From: Synechococcus sp. WH 8020
GTDB lineage: Bacteria > Cyanobacteriota > Cyanobacteriia > PCC-6307 > Cyanobiaceae
NCBI RefSeq assembly: GCF_001040845.1
Contig: NZ_CP011941.1
Location: 110,977 to 174,976 of the forward strand
DNA: 64,000 bases
Reading direction: 5' to 3'
The notes beneath the pieces were generated by a model. It saw only the letters and a list, made by a program, of their open reading frames with translations. It was not told the origin of the DNA and made no database searches. This document shows, piece by piece, positions 26,737 to 35,608 of this stretch (position 1 is its first letter; each line of letters starts with the position of its first letter). The position numbers and the translations under genes were made by a program.

Positions 26737-28215
26737 TCAGTTGATCACCGGTGTGCCAGTAAGGGAGAAGGAGCGAACTTGATCGATTCGAACATCGACT
26801 AGATCTCCCGCACGATGCGTGATGCCGTTGGGGGATTCAGCAGAGAAGAAGGTGAGCCTGTTGGAGCGCGTCCGCCCCATGAGCTGGCTTGGATCTTTGG
26901 GATTCATTCCCTCTGCAAGCACTTGCTCAATCCGACCGGCATAGCGAGCGTTCCGTTCTTTTGCTGTGGATTCCACCAGAGCATTGATCTCTTGAAGGCG
27001 TGCGACTTTGACCTCCTCAGAGAGCTGATTGTTCCAGTCCGCAGCGGGGGTGTTGGGCCTTGGCGAATAGGCAGCTGTGTTCACTTGGTCAAAGCCAATC
27101 TCTTCAATCAACGCCAGGGTGCGTCTGTATTGCGCATCTGTTTCTCCAGGGAAGGCCACGATCACATCAGCGCTGATGGCTGCATCGGGCATGCGCTTGC
27201 GAATGCGATCAATGATGCGCCGGTAACGCTCAACGGTGTATCCGCGGGCCATCGCTTTTAAAAGCTCGTTATCACCGCTTTGGAAAGGGATATGGAAGTG
27301 TTCGCACACTTTCGGAAGGTCAGCGCAGGCATCAATCAGTCGCTCGGTGAAATATCTCGGGTGACTCGTGGCAAAACGCAGGCGTTCGATGCCCTCGACG
27401 TCATGCACTTGGTGAAGGAGATCCGTGAGGGTGTGTTGGCGTCGGCCCTCGGCGGTGATGCCTGGTAGATCGCGTCCATAGGCATCGATGTTTTGACCGA
27501 GCAGGGTGATCTCTTTGAACCCACGCGCTGCCAATCCTTCCATCTCCAAAACGATGGAGTTAGGCAGGCGGGATTGCTCTTTGCCACGAACCGAGGGCAC
27601 CACGCAATACGTGCAACGCTCGTTGCAGCCGTAGATCACATTCACCCAAGCGCAGGTGCTGCTGTCGCGCCTGGCGGTGGTGAGGTCTTCGAGGATGTGA
27701 TGGTCTTCAGTCGCGACGACCTGCTGTCCAGTTTGGACTTGTGTGAGCAGGGTTTCGAGGCGATTGGCGTGCTGGGGTCCCATGACCAAATCCAGCTCTG
27801 GAACTCGGCGCAGTAGGGATTCTCCCTCTTGTTGCGCGACGCAACCTGCCACCACCAAGGTGAGATTGGGATTGGTTCGCTTGCGGATGGCCTGGCGACC
27901 CAAATAGCTGTACACCTTCTGTTCGGCGTTGTCGCGAATGGTGCAGGTGTTGTAGAGAACGAGATCGGCGTCCAGTTCGGCGTTGGCTTCCTGGTAGCCC
28001 ATGCTTTCCAGAATTCCTGCCATCCGTTCGGAATCGGCCTTGTTCATCTGGCAGCCAAACGTGGTGATCCAGTAGCTACCGCGCTGCCCCTCGTTCCGAG
28101 TGGAGGATGCAGGGTTGGTCTTGGCAAGACTGGGGCTGGCGGGACTGGAGAGAGCCAAAGCGGGTGGCGATCCTGGAGACCGACGACGGTGAAATCTTCT
28201 TTTAGTTTGAGCCAC
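26737..28215 (-). CDS. miaB: tRNA-2-methylthio-N6-dimethylallyladenosine synthase MiaB
   Basis: A 492-residue radical SAM methylthiotransferase acting on A37 of tRNAs reading UNN codons. The N-terminal domain has three cluster Cys ([29 protein letters not shown]). The radical SAM motif is [13 protein letters not shown], and a TRAM domain ends the protein ([22 protein letters not shown]). The first 48 residues are Ser/Pro/Arg-rich and not conserved in the family as I know it, so the true start may be internal. Divergent from dgcA with a 40-base spacer. Confidence 0.95.
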   Translation of the reverse strand: MAQTKRRFHRRRSPGSPPALALSSPASPSLAKTNPASSTRNEGQRGSYWITTFGCQMNKADSERMAGILESMGYQEANAELDADLVLYNTCTIRDNAEQKVYSYLGRQAIRKRTNPNLTLVVAGCVAQQEGESLLRRVPELDLVMGPQHANRLETLLTQVQTGQQVVATEDHHILEDLTTARRDSSTCAWVNVIYGCNERCTYCVVPSVRGKEQSRLPNSIVLEMEGLAARGFKEITLLGQNIDAYGRDLPGITAEGRRQHTLTDLLHQVHDVEGIERLRFATSHPRYFTERLIDACADLPKVCEHFHIPFQSGDNELLKAMARGYTVERYRRIIDRIRKRMPDAAISADVIVAFPGETDAQYRRTLALIEEIGFDQVNTAAYSPRPNTPAADWNNQLSEEVKVARLQEINALVESTAKERNARYAGRIEQVLAEGMNPKDPSQLMGRTRSNRLTFFSAESPNGITHRAGDLVDVRIDQVRSFSLTGTPVIN

Positions 28216-28255
28216 CGTCGACTTGTGCCAGCTTGGGGATTGGCGTTATAGGGCG

Positions 28256-29329
28256 ATGGTCTGGTCTCTTCGGCGCTTTTCTCTCACCAAAGCGGTGCCG
28301 CTCGCCATTAGCCGCGGAACCACAGCCCAGGTGGAACATCTCGAGCTCACCTTTCGCCTGGATGGCTGCAGCGGTCGCGGCGAAACGGGAGGGTTTGATA
28401 CCGGACATCGTGCTTTCAGGACCGATGACTTGGCCTCGGAGCTCGAGGCGTTGATGCCAAAACTGGGCGATCTTGACCCTGCGGATCGCCAGCGACTTTC
28501 TCCCCTGCTAGAGCCGTTGTCTCCCCCGGCCCGTTGTGCTGTGGACCTCGCTCTTTGGGATTGGTGGGGGCAACGGCTGGGACAGCCGGTGTGGCGATTG
28601 TTCGGTCTCGATGGCAGTCGCCCTGTTGCCACCAGCGTGACCTTGGGGCTCGGGTCAGTCGATGAGGTTGTGAGTCGCCTTCATCGTTGGTGGCGGCAGT
28701 TACCGGCAACGCGCATCAAGCTCAAGCTCGGCAGTGCTGATGGCTGCGATCACGATCGGGCCCTGTTGGAGGCGGTAGCCCAGGCTTTGCAGGAGCACGG
28801 CCAACAGCAGCAGCAGCAGATGGAGCTTCAAGTGGATGCCAACGGTGGGTGGAGTCTCGATGAGGCAAAGGCGATGCAGGCCTCTCTGCAACAGGCCGGG
28901 GTGGTGTTGCTTGAGCAGCCGATGGCGGCAGTGCTCGATCCCGAGCGTGATACGGCTGCCTTTGCGGCGCTCAAGCCCCATTGCGCCATGCCCCTTGTGG
29001 CCGACGAGAGCTGTTGGGATCTGCAGGATTTGCTGCGCCTTGCCCCTCACGTGGATGGGGTGAATCTCAAATTGCTGAAAAGTGGAGGGCTCAGTGAAGC
29101 TTGGCTGATGGCCCAGGTTGCTCAGCGCTTGGATCTGGATCTGATGATTGGCTGTTACTCCGACAGCCTCTTGCTCAATGGGGCGGCTGCCCAGCTGCTG
29201 CCCTTGATCCGCTGGCCTGATCTCGACAGCCATCTCAATCTTGTGGATGACCCTTATCAAGGGCTCAAATTGGTGGGAGATCAAATGCGAGCACCAGCTG
29301 CTGCTGGGCTTGGGATCACCCGCGCGTGA
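28256..29329 (+). CDS. dgcA: Enolase-superfamily dipeptide epimerase / DgcA-type racemase
   Basis: A 357-residue muconate-lactonizing-subgroup enzyme. Catalytic Lys in TRIKLKLGS (KxK), metal ligands in LQVDANGGWS, LLEQPMA and LVADESCWD, and the second Lys in NLKLLKSGGLSE. The KLLKSGG form is that of L-Ala-D/L-Glu epimerases, not of MenC, although the families are close. Its neighbour is a DUF1611/DgcN gene. In the described DgcN-DgcA route DgcA converts N-acetyl-D-glutamate to N-acetyl-L-glutamate. I therefore prefer that role; o-succinylbenzoate synthase is the alternative. Confidence 0.75.
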   Translation: MVWSLRRFSLTKAVPLAISRGTTAQVEHLELTFRLDGCSGRGETGGFDTGHRAFRTDDLASELEALMPKLGDLDPADRQRLSPLLEPLSPPARCAVDLALWDWWGQRLGQPVWRLFGLDGSRPVATSVTLGLGSVDEVVSRLHRWWRQLPATRIKLKLGSADGCDHDRALLEAVAQALQEHGQQQQQQMELQVDANGGWSLDEAKAMQASLQQAGVVLLEQPMAAVLDPERDTAAFAALKPHCAMPLVADESCWDLQDLLRLAPHVDGVNLKLLKSGGLSEAWLMAQVAQRLDLDLMIGCYSDSLLLNGAAAQLLPLIRWPDLDSHLNLVDDPYQGLKLVGDQMRAPAAAGLGITRA

Positions 29330-29474
29330 CTGCTACAAACAACGCTCTTTTGTGTTGTCGCTGAAAGTCTTGCTAGAGGCGTGGAGAAGAGTTGGCTGAG
29401 TTGTTTTGGTCCGCTCGGGTCGTCATCGCAACAGAAGTGGAGTGAACAACCAGTGTCCTGAGGGATTTGAACAG

Positions 29475-30521
29475 ATGCCTGTGCTGCTGCTTCAGCACGG
29501 TGGTCTCACATCCCTAACTGGGAAGACAGGTCTTGCACTGTTGCGACATCGACGGGGGCCGATTGCCGGTGTCATTGACCCCGAGCACGCCTACGGCTCC
29601 CTGGCTGAGATCACAGGGATTGATCGCCCTGTGCCGATTGTGCCCGATCTGGCTGCGGCATTGCCCTATCGCCCTGCTGTTGCTGTGGTTGGCTTAGCTC
29701 CCTCCGGTGGAGTTTTGCCCGACCCGGTGCGACGGGATGGCCTGGCCGCACTACGGGCCGGGCTGAGCCTGGCTAGTGGCTTGCACGCGCTATTGGGCGA
29801 GGACCCCGACTTCGAGGAGGCCTGTCAGGACGGGCAATGGATCTGGGATTTACGCCGGGAGCCCCCCGCTATTCAGGTAGCTCAGGCTCGGGCAGCTGCG
29901 CTCTCCTGTCAGCGCGTTCTAGCGGTGGGAACCGATATGGCTGTAGGAAAGATGAGTGCCTGTTTGGCACTGCAAGCGGCAGCAGCACGGCACAAGCGGG
30001 TGTGCAGGTTTGTTGGAACCGGTCAGGCTGGAATTTTGATCAGCGGTCGGGGCATTCCTTTGGATGCGGTGCGTGTGGACTTTGCGGCAGGTGCTGTGGA
30101 AGCGGCTGTTCTAGAAGCAGGCTCGGGATTGTCAGAACGGGATTTATTGGTGGTGGAAGGGCAAGGCTCGCTCTGTCACCCAGGCTCGACTGCCACGCTT
30201 CCCTTGATGCGCGGCAGTCAACCAACGGCTTTGCTGATGGTGCATCGGGCGGGTCAGTCCACAATCGGGCGACTGCCGCAGGTACCGCTGCCCCCCTTGA
30301 AGGAGTGCATCAGTCTTTATGAATCGCTGGCAGCGATTGCACGCCCTCGAGGCTCATCTCCTCCTCCGAAGGTTCAAGCCGTTGCCCTCAACACAGCGGC
30401 CTTGTCGGCCGAGGAGGCACAGAGATCGATCCACTCTTGCCAAGACGCTCTAGGCCTTCCCTGCGACGATCCCATCCGCAATCAGGCAGACGGCCTACTC
30501 AAAGTCTTTCTTAATCGTTGA
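29475..30521 (+). CDS. dgcN: DUF1611 protein, DgcN-type D-glutamate N-acetyltransferase
   Basis: A 348-residue protein with a Rossmann-like N-terminal part (RRGPIAGVIDPEHAYGSLA, VAVVGLAPSGGVLP) and a C-terminal P-loop-like part, AVGTDMAVGKMSACLALQ, then FVGTGQAGILISGRG and VVEGQGSLCHPG. These are DUF1611 signatures. One member, DgcN, was shown to acetylate D-glutamate and works with DgcA. The gene follows dgcA by 145 bases on the same strand. The substrate is inferred from that pairing. ATG 29475 fits the family; 23 upstream in-frame codons look non-coding. Confidence 0.78.
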   Translation: MPVLLLQHGGLTSLTGKTGLALLRHRRGPIAGVIDPEHAYGSLAEITGIDRPVPIVPDLAAALPYRPAVAVVGLAPSGGVLPDPVRRDGLAALRAGLSLASGLHALLGEDPDFEEACQDGQWIWDLRREPPAIQVAQARAAALSCQRVLAVGTDMAVGKMSACLALQAAAARHKRVCRFVGTGQAGILISGRGIPLDAVRVDFAAGAVEAAVLEAGSGLSERDLLVVEGQGSLCHPGSTATLPLMRGSQPTALLMVHRAGQSTIGRLPQVPLPPLKECISLYESLAAIARPRGSSPPPKVQAVALNTAALSAEEAQRSIHSCQDALGLPCDDPIRNQADGLLKVFLNR

Positions 30522-30522
30522 G

Positions 30523-30596
30523 GGCGGATGAGGGGATTCGAACCCCCGGATGGCGGCACCACAAGCCGCTGCCTTAACCACTTGGCGACACCCGCC
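30523..30596 (-). tRNA. tRNA-His(GTG)
   Basis: Minus-strand cloverleaf with acceptor GCGGGTG/CATCCGC, an encoded G at position -1 (30596) opposite C73 (30523), the identity pair of histidine tRNA. Anticodon stem GCGGC/GCCGC with loop TTGTGGT, anticodon GTG. The T-loop TTCGAAT is intact. No encoded CCA. It begins 2 bases after the dgcN stop, on the opposite strand. Confidence 0.96.
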
Positions 30597-30678
30597 GTGT
30601 CGAGTAAGAATCTACCAATTCACCAAACTTCTTCAGGAGACGCTCATCGGTCCTTTTCGCAAGCCATCGGCCAATGCA

Positions 30679-31065
30679 GTGGCAGCCGTTTTGGCATTGG
30701 CCGCCTCTGGTGTGGCACTCGCCTTCACCAATCCCTCTCCTGAGGACTTCAAGAGCTACGCGGGCGGCCAACTCGTCTCCGTGATCAGCGATGAGTTGTG
30801 TGAGGGTGGATTGCCGATGGTGTTGCAGCTTTGGGTGAAAGATTGCCCGCGCTTGATTCGTGATCAGGAGCCAGCCTTGGCTGAGCTCGCTGGTCAATTC
30901 AGCCGACGTCTCAACCTTGGCTTGTTCAGCATTTACACCACTGAGCTGGGTGGACAGGACTTACTCCCCACCTTGCGTCTTCCTGAGTATTCGGTCATGA
31001 CCCTCGGAATCGCCGGCCAATTTGTCATCCTTCAAGCCAAGAGTGACGCCGGCAAGATCGAATGA
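30679..31065 (+). CDS. DUF4359 family secreted or anchored protein
   Basis: 128 residues from GTG 30679: a hydrophobic N-terminus (VLALAASGVALAF) followed by TNPSPEDFKSYA, two Cys (ELCEGG, KDCPRL), GLFSIYTTEL and a final VMTLGIAGQFVIL. This is the DUF4359 pattern as I know it, a cyanobacterial family of unknown role, probably anchored by the first span. The frame stays open upstream through the tRNA-His antisense strand, but no good start lies outside the tRNA, so the N-terminus is uncertain. It overlaps the next gene by 4 bases. Confidence 0.65.
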   Translation: MAAVLALAASGVALAFTNPSPEDFKSYAGGQLVSVISDELCEGGLPMVLQLWVKDCPRLIRDQEPALAELAGQFSRRLNLGLFSIYTTELGGQDLLPTLRLPEYSVMTLGIAGQFVILQAKSDAGKIE

Positions 31066-32324
31066 TTCCTCGTTTTGGAGATGGCACTCTCAGTGCCTGG
31101 ATTCCAAGGGGACTGGTCGAGCTCGACGATGAACGCGTGGGTACGCCAGCGCCGATCACACGTGCTGATGGCCTTTGTGCCTTGCAGGTGTCCTGGAGTG
31201 AAGGACGGATTGTGCGAGTCCAGCCTCTCGTTGAGGGAGCTGCGGAACCGGATGGGATGTTGCTTCCCCGTTTGCTGGAACCGCATGCGCATCTTGATAA
31301 GGCGTTTAGCTGGAGCCGCTATCCCAATCTCCGTGGCACCTATGCCGGAGCGATGGCGGCCAACTTCAGGGAACATCAGACCCGAACCCTCGAGGTGGTT
31401 CAAGAGCGCTTTGAGCGCGCCATGCAGTTGGTATGGCGCCATGGTCTACGCGCTGTACGCACCCATATCGACAGCCTTGGGCCTGGGGCCCAGTGCAGCT
31501 GGGACGCCATTCTGGACGGGGCCTCCCGTTGGCAAGATCGGGTCAAGGTTCAGCCGGTTGCCCTGGTTCCAGTGGCGTATTGGGGCACCTCAGAAGGGGA
31601 ACAGCTGGCGGCTCAGGTGGCAGAGTCCGGGGGCTTGCTCGGCGGAGTGATCTCCCCGCCCTGCTCAGGGCGTGCCTCCCGCCAGGAGCTGAAACACCTT
31701 TTGGCGCTGGCCGACCGGCATGGATGCGGGGTGGATTTGCATATCGACGAAGCCGGTTCTGAACCTGCGGCCGGGGTGTTGCAGTTGATGCGTGTTCTCA
31801 AGCGGATGCCCGTTTCAGTGCCGATCACCTGCAGCCATGCCAGCAGCCTGTCGCTCCTCAGAGCATCTGCGTTGCAGCGGCTTGCTGAACGGATGGCGCT
31901 TCACAACATTCGAGTGGTGGCTCTCCCCCTGACCAATGGCTGGCTTTTAGGTCGGCAAGATTTCGCGACGCCTCTGCGGCGACCCTTGGCTCCGATTCGT
32001 CAGTTGCAGCGTGCTGGTGTGTGTGTGGCCGTCGGGGGTGACAACGTGCAGGATCCATGGTTCCCGGCTGGCAACTTTGACCCTTTGGCTTTGATTGCAG
32101 CAAGCCTGGCTAAGGCCCATCTGGTTCCCTGGGAGCGCTTGGGTCTTTCTCCCTTCACAACGGCGGCAGCGCGATTGATGGAGATGGAGTGGGACGGGGT
32201 ACTCCGGGCGGGTGCCCCCGCTGATGCGATGCAGCTTCCCGTTCAAAGCTGGGCGGAAGCCTTGGCGGCACCTCCGGAACGTCGCTTGTTGGTGCGTGGA
32301 GTGTGGGTGCAGGATTCAACCTGA
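31062..32324 (+). CDS. CodA-like amidohydrolase (cytosine deaminase family)
   Basis: A 420-residue amidohydrolase-superfamily enzyme. Metal ligands: HxH in LLEPHAHLDKAFS, His in VDLHIDEAGSE and CSHASSLSL, and Asp in VAVGGDNVQDPWFPAG. The DNVQDPW-P-G motif is that of the CodA branch (cytosine deaminase and related deaminases of pyrimidine or isoguanine-type substrates). The exact substrate is not readable from sequence. It starts in a 4-base overlap with the DUF4359 gene and precedes a flavin oxidase by 68 bases, so an operon is likely. Confidence 0.82.
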   Translation: MIPRFGDGTLSAWIPRGLVELDDERVGTPAPITRADGLCALQVSWSEGRIVRVQPLVEGAAEPDGMLLPRLLEPHAHLDKAFSWSRYPNLRGTYAGAMAANFREHQTRTLEVVQERFERAMQLVWRHGLRAVRTHIDSLGPGAQCSWDAILDGASRWQDRVKVQPVALVPVAYWGTSEGEQLAAQVAESGGLLGGVISPPCSGRASRQELKHLLALADRHGCGVDLHIDEAGSEPAAGVLQLMRVLKRMPVSVPITCSHASSLSLLRASALQRLAERMALHNIRVVALPLTNGWLLGRQDFATPLRRPLAPIRQLQRAGVCVAVGGDNVQDPWFPAGNFDPLALIAASLAKAHLVPWERLGLSPFTTAAARLMEMEWDGVLRAGAPADAMQLPVQSWAEALAAPPERRLLVRGVWVQDST

Positions 32325-32392
32325 GGATCACCATCGCTACAGCAGTCTTTTTCAGTTACAGCACCCCCTCACACAGCCAGCCCTGAAGCGCC

Positions 32393-33724
32393 ATGGTTCC
32401 TGATGCTTTGCACAACGAGCTGGCAGCCATTGCCGATCTCAACTTGCTAACGAGTCCAGCCGATTTGGATCGTTATTCCCGTGATGCCTACGACTACTCA
32501 CCAGTGCTGCGAAAACAGCTCAGCCAATGCCGCGCTGATCTTGTTGTCAGCGTGGCTTCAGTGCAGGCGGTGCAAGCGGTGGCCGCGGCGTGCCATCGCC
32601 ATGGCGTGCCGCTGACCTTGCGCGGGGCGGGAACGGGTAATTACGGCCAGTGCGTTCCCTTGAAAGGAGGTGTGGTGCTCTTGATGGATGCCCTGCGCGA
32701 GGTGCGTTCCATCGATCCGGTTTCTGGTGTGGTGACTGTGGAATGCGGTTGCTTGATGCGTGACCTGGACCGCGCTTTGGCTGTTCATGGCCGGCAATTA
32801 AGGCTGTTTCCAAGTACTTGGCGCAGTGCCACGATCGGTGGCTTTATCAGCGGGGGATCTGGGGGGATCGGTTCGGTGCGTTGGGGATTTTTGCGAGATC
32901 CCGGTCACCTCCTTGGCCTGGAGGTGGTGACGATGGAGTCTTCACCTCGGCTGTTGCAACTAGAGGCCGGAGAGGCGGAAGCCTTAAATCATGCCTATGG
33001 CACCAATGGCATCATCACGGCGCTCAAGCTCTCCTCGGCGGCGCGGGTGGCGTGGCAGGAGGTGGTGGTGGATTGTCCCGACTGGGCGAGGGCGGTGGAG
33101 TTGGCCCAGCGATGTGGTCAAGCTGCGGTTGAGTTGAACCTCTGCACCGTTCTGCAGTCGGCCATCGTGGAGCGCCTTCCGTCTTGGAGTGGGGCCTCAC
33201 GGGGACAGCACCGGTTGCTGTTGTTGGTGGCTCCCGATGGGGTAAGCACGATTGAACGTCTGGCGAGTTCTTTGCAGGCGCAGGTGCAGGTGCTCGGGCC
33301 AGAGGACAACCGTCAGGGCAATGGTTTGAGGGAGTTGAGCTGGAATCACACAACCCTGCATCTGCGCAACCACGATCCCAACTGGACCTATCTGCAGATG
33401 CTTCTGCCCCAACCTGAACAGGCCTGCCTGGATGCGCTCCAGCAGCGCTGGGGCGATGATTTCGTGTGGCATCTCGAGGCCGTTCGTCAGCAGGGGACCT
33501 TTCGATTGGCGGCTCTGCCAGTGGTCTATTGGAGAGGGGCGAAGGCTCTCCAGGACTTAATCGACGACTGTCGTGCTCAGGGGGCATTTGTGTTTAACCC
33601 CCATGTCCTCACTGTTGAGGGAGGCGGCCTGGGTGTGATTGATGGCGATCAGGTGGCAGCGAAGCATCGCCACGATCCTGATGGCTTGCTCAACCCTGGA
33701 AAGCTTGGCGGATTTCCAGCGTGA
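32393..33724 (+). CDS. FAD-linked oxidase (GlcD/D-lactate dehydrogenase type)
   Basis: A 443-residue flavoprotein with a PCMH-type FAD domain: YSRDAYDYSPVL, then VPLTLRGAGTGNYGQCVPL, then STWRSATIGGFISGGSGGIG for the pyrophosphate. A C-terminal substrate cap ends in VFNPHVLTVEGGG and LLNPGKLG. Such enzymes oxidise 2-hydroxy acids (glycolate, D-lactate, D-2-hydroxyglutarate). The substrate is not assignable here. It ends exactly where the convergent pentapeptide gene ends (33724/33725), so the two stops abut. Confidence 0.85.
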   Translation: MVPDALHNELAAIADLNLLTSPADLDRYSRDAYDYSPVLRKQLSQCRADLVVSVASVQAVQAVAAACHRHGVPLTLRGAGTGNYGQCVPLKGGVVLLMDALREVRSIDPVSGVVTVECGCLMRDLDRALAVHGRQLRLFPSTWRSATIGGFISGGSGGIGSVRWGFLRDPGHLLGLEVVTMESSPRLLQLEAGEAEALNHAYGTNGIITALKLSSAARVAWQEVVVDCPDWARAVELAQRCGQAAVELNLCTVLQSAIVERLPSWSGASRGQHRLLLLVAPDGVSTIERLASSLQAQVQVLGPEDNRQGNGLRELSWNHTTLHLRNHDPNWTYLQMLLPQPEQACLDALQQRWGDDFVWHLEAVRQQGTFRLAALPVVYWRGAKALQDLIDDCRAQGAFVFNPHVLTVEGGGLGVIDGDQVAAKHRHDPDGLLNPGKLGGFPA

Positions 33725-34258
33725 TCAGCAGTCCAGGCTGTCGCGGGTGGAGACACCGCTGCTGGAATTGACGCCATCAGCGTCCTGACAGAGCCGACGT
33801 TGATCCTCCCGATCCAATAAAGCATCCGTGAAATCAGCGCCCTCGATGTCTGCACCGGCAAAGCTGCTTCCGGAAGCGATCACGCCAAGAAGCAAGGCAT
33901 CGCGAAGATCTGTTTTGGAGAAATCGGCACGATCCATGAGCGCATCACTGAGGTTGGCGCCATGGAAATTGGCTTCTGGGAATTCCGCTTGGGTGAAGAT
34001 CGTTCCTTGCAGGTTGGCGTCGCTGAAATCAGCCTTCCTGCCTGTCGCACCGGCGAAGGATGTGTTGACGAGGTCCTGCCCGTGGAAGTCACCGCCGCTC
34101 TGGTTGGTCAGGGTGTAATCCACCCGCTCTTGGAATAAAGCTCGATCTTGAAGCCCCACACCAGTGGAGGTATCGAGTGCGATCACCGGGAATGGCAGAG
34201 CTGTCATGAGCGCCAGCAGAGCAAGAGCGAACAGGGAGCGCAGAGTCTGGTTGCGCAT
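33725..34258 (-). CDS. Secreted pentapeptide-repeat protein
   Basis: A 177-residue protein with a signal peptide (MRNQTLRSLFALALLALMTA, cleavage likely after VIA). Pentapeptide repeats of the A(D/N)LxX type follow (GQDLVN, ADFSDANLQGTIF, ANFHGANLSDALMDRADF, TDLRDALL, ADIEGADFTDALL), forming a right-handed beta helix. The fold binds or scaffolds; no catalysis is implied. Export to the periplasm or thylakoid lumen is inferred. ATG 34258 is chosen because 24 upstream in-frame residues would bury the signal. Confidence 0.82.
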   Translation of the reverse strand: MRNQTLRSLFALALLALMTALPFPVIALDTSTGVGLQDRALFQERVDYTLTNQSGGDFHGQDLVNTSFAGATGRKADFSDANLQGTIFTQAEFPEANFHGANLSDALMDRADFSKTDLRDALLLGVIASGSSFAGADIEGADFTDALLDREDQRRLCQDADGVNSSSGVSTRDSLDC

Positions 34259-34363
34259 GACGGATGCATCGAAAGCTGACCTCACTCTGCCGTTTGTTCC
34301 TGCACGCTGAGTGGAACGCAGCTGAACCATGTGCCGATGAGGGGTTTGAGGAAATGTTTATCC

Positions 34364-35608
34364 CTAGTGCTCTTGCAACACTCCCTCTCTCAACAAGGAT
34401 CCAATCAAATACAAGGAGCCTGCAATCACAGGCGTTGGCCTTGATCTGTCTGCGTCATTCTTGGACAGCCTGATGAGAACGTTCTCCACGCTTGAGGCGC
34501 TCCTCAGTTGATGCGCATGCGTTGGGCAGATCTTGCTCAATGCGTCAGCTGTCCAGCTGAGATGCCCTGGCACCGGCACGATCCAGGCTTCATCGTTTGG
34601 TTTCAACAAAATTCTGAGCATCTCCGGGGCTTGTTTATGGGCCTGAATGCCAAGAATCCAGACCTGGTGATGCCCTGGCTGGTTCCAGCATCGACGCTCA
34701 AGCGCGAGCTGCTGAGCTGCATCGGGGTTGTGGGCTCCATCCACACGTACAGATTGGTGGTTCCAGTGCAGCGTTTGAAGCCTTCCAGGCCAACGGGCTT
34801 GAGCCAGGCCTTGTCGGATTTGCCCCTCTGTTATCGAGCTGCCAAGTGCCTTCATGCGTCGCAGCGCAGCACAGGCTACGGCTCCGTTTCGCCGTTGTAG
34901 GCGTCCAGATAGCCCTAGCTCCCACTGGTCTGTGAGGGGTGACACCCACTCCAGCGTTGCACCCATCTCTTGGCTGCGGGCCTCCAAGACCTTGGTCACA
35001 TCCTCGTGTTGAGGGGCGCTGATCACATGCGCTCCAGGGCTGATCACCGCAGCTTTTTCGCTGCTGATGGCGGTTAAGGAGTGGCCGAGATGCTCGCAGT
35101 GATCCATGCCGATCGAGCCAATGGCGATGAGAGGTCGATAGGGATGGGCCGTTGTGGCATCCAGCCGTCCTCCAAGGCCTGCTTCGAGGACAAGCCAATC
35201 CAGGGCGTTGGCATCGAAATGGACCAGGGCGGCGCTGATCAGCTGTTCGAACGGCGTCAGGTTGTGGCGCTGCGCCAGTGGTTGGAGTTGTTTTAAGCGT
35301 TGGCGTAGTTGGGCGAGCTCGATCTGCTGCTGGTTCACGCAAATCCGTTCACACCAAGTTGTGAGATGGGGAGAGGTGGTCAGTCCAGAGCGAAGACCTG
35401 CTGCGGTTAGGCCGCTGTGAATCATGCAGGCGATCGAGCCTTTGCCATTGGTGCCCACCACCTGAACGGCGGGAACATCAGCGCAGGGGCTGGCTAGATC
35501 AGCAAGCGCGCTCTGCATGCGCTCAAGGGATAGATCCATCCCCCGCTGCTCAAAGGGAGAGATCAGGTCCGCCAACTCATCAACGGGGTCAACCTTGGAC
35601 CGGGTCAC
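34364..35608 (-). CDS. folC: Folylpolyglutamate synthase / dihydrofolate synthase FolC
   Basis: A 414-residue Mur-ligase-like enzyme adding glutamate to dihydropteroate and folates. P-loop VVGTNGKGSIACMIH, then LTTSPHLTTWCERICVN, the GLGGRLDATTA loop (VLEAGLGGRLDATTAHPY region) and VRVDGAHNPDAAQQL in the C-terminal domain. Length and order are typical. It starts in a 4-base overlap with the argD stop, so the two are co-translated. Confidence 0.95.
   Translation of the reverse strand: MTRSKVDPVDELADLISPFEQRGMDLSLERMQSALADLASPCADVPAVQVVGTNGKGSIACMIHSGLTAAGLRSGLTTSPHLTTWCERICVNQQQIELAQLRQRLKQLQPLAQRHNLTPFEQLISAALVHFDANALDWLVLEAGLGGRLDATTAHPYRPLIAIGSIGMDHCEHLGHSLTAISSEKAAVISPGAHVISAPQHEDVTKVLEARSQEMGATLEWVSPLTDQWELGLSGRLQRRNGAVACAALRRMKALGSSITEGQIRQGLAQARWPGRLQTLHWNHQSVRVDGAHNPDAAQQLALERRCWNQPGHHQVWILGIQAHKQAPEMLRILLKPNDEAWIVPVPGHLSWTADALSKICPTHAHQLRSASSVENVLIRLSKNDADRSRPTPVIAGSLYLIGSLLREGVLQEH

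Noticed and set aside
28256-29329. menC (o-succinylbenzoate synthase) as the identity of the enolase-superfamily gene
   Set aside because: The KLLKSGG block and the adjacent DUF1611 gene fit a DgcA-type epimerase better, though MenC is not excluded.
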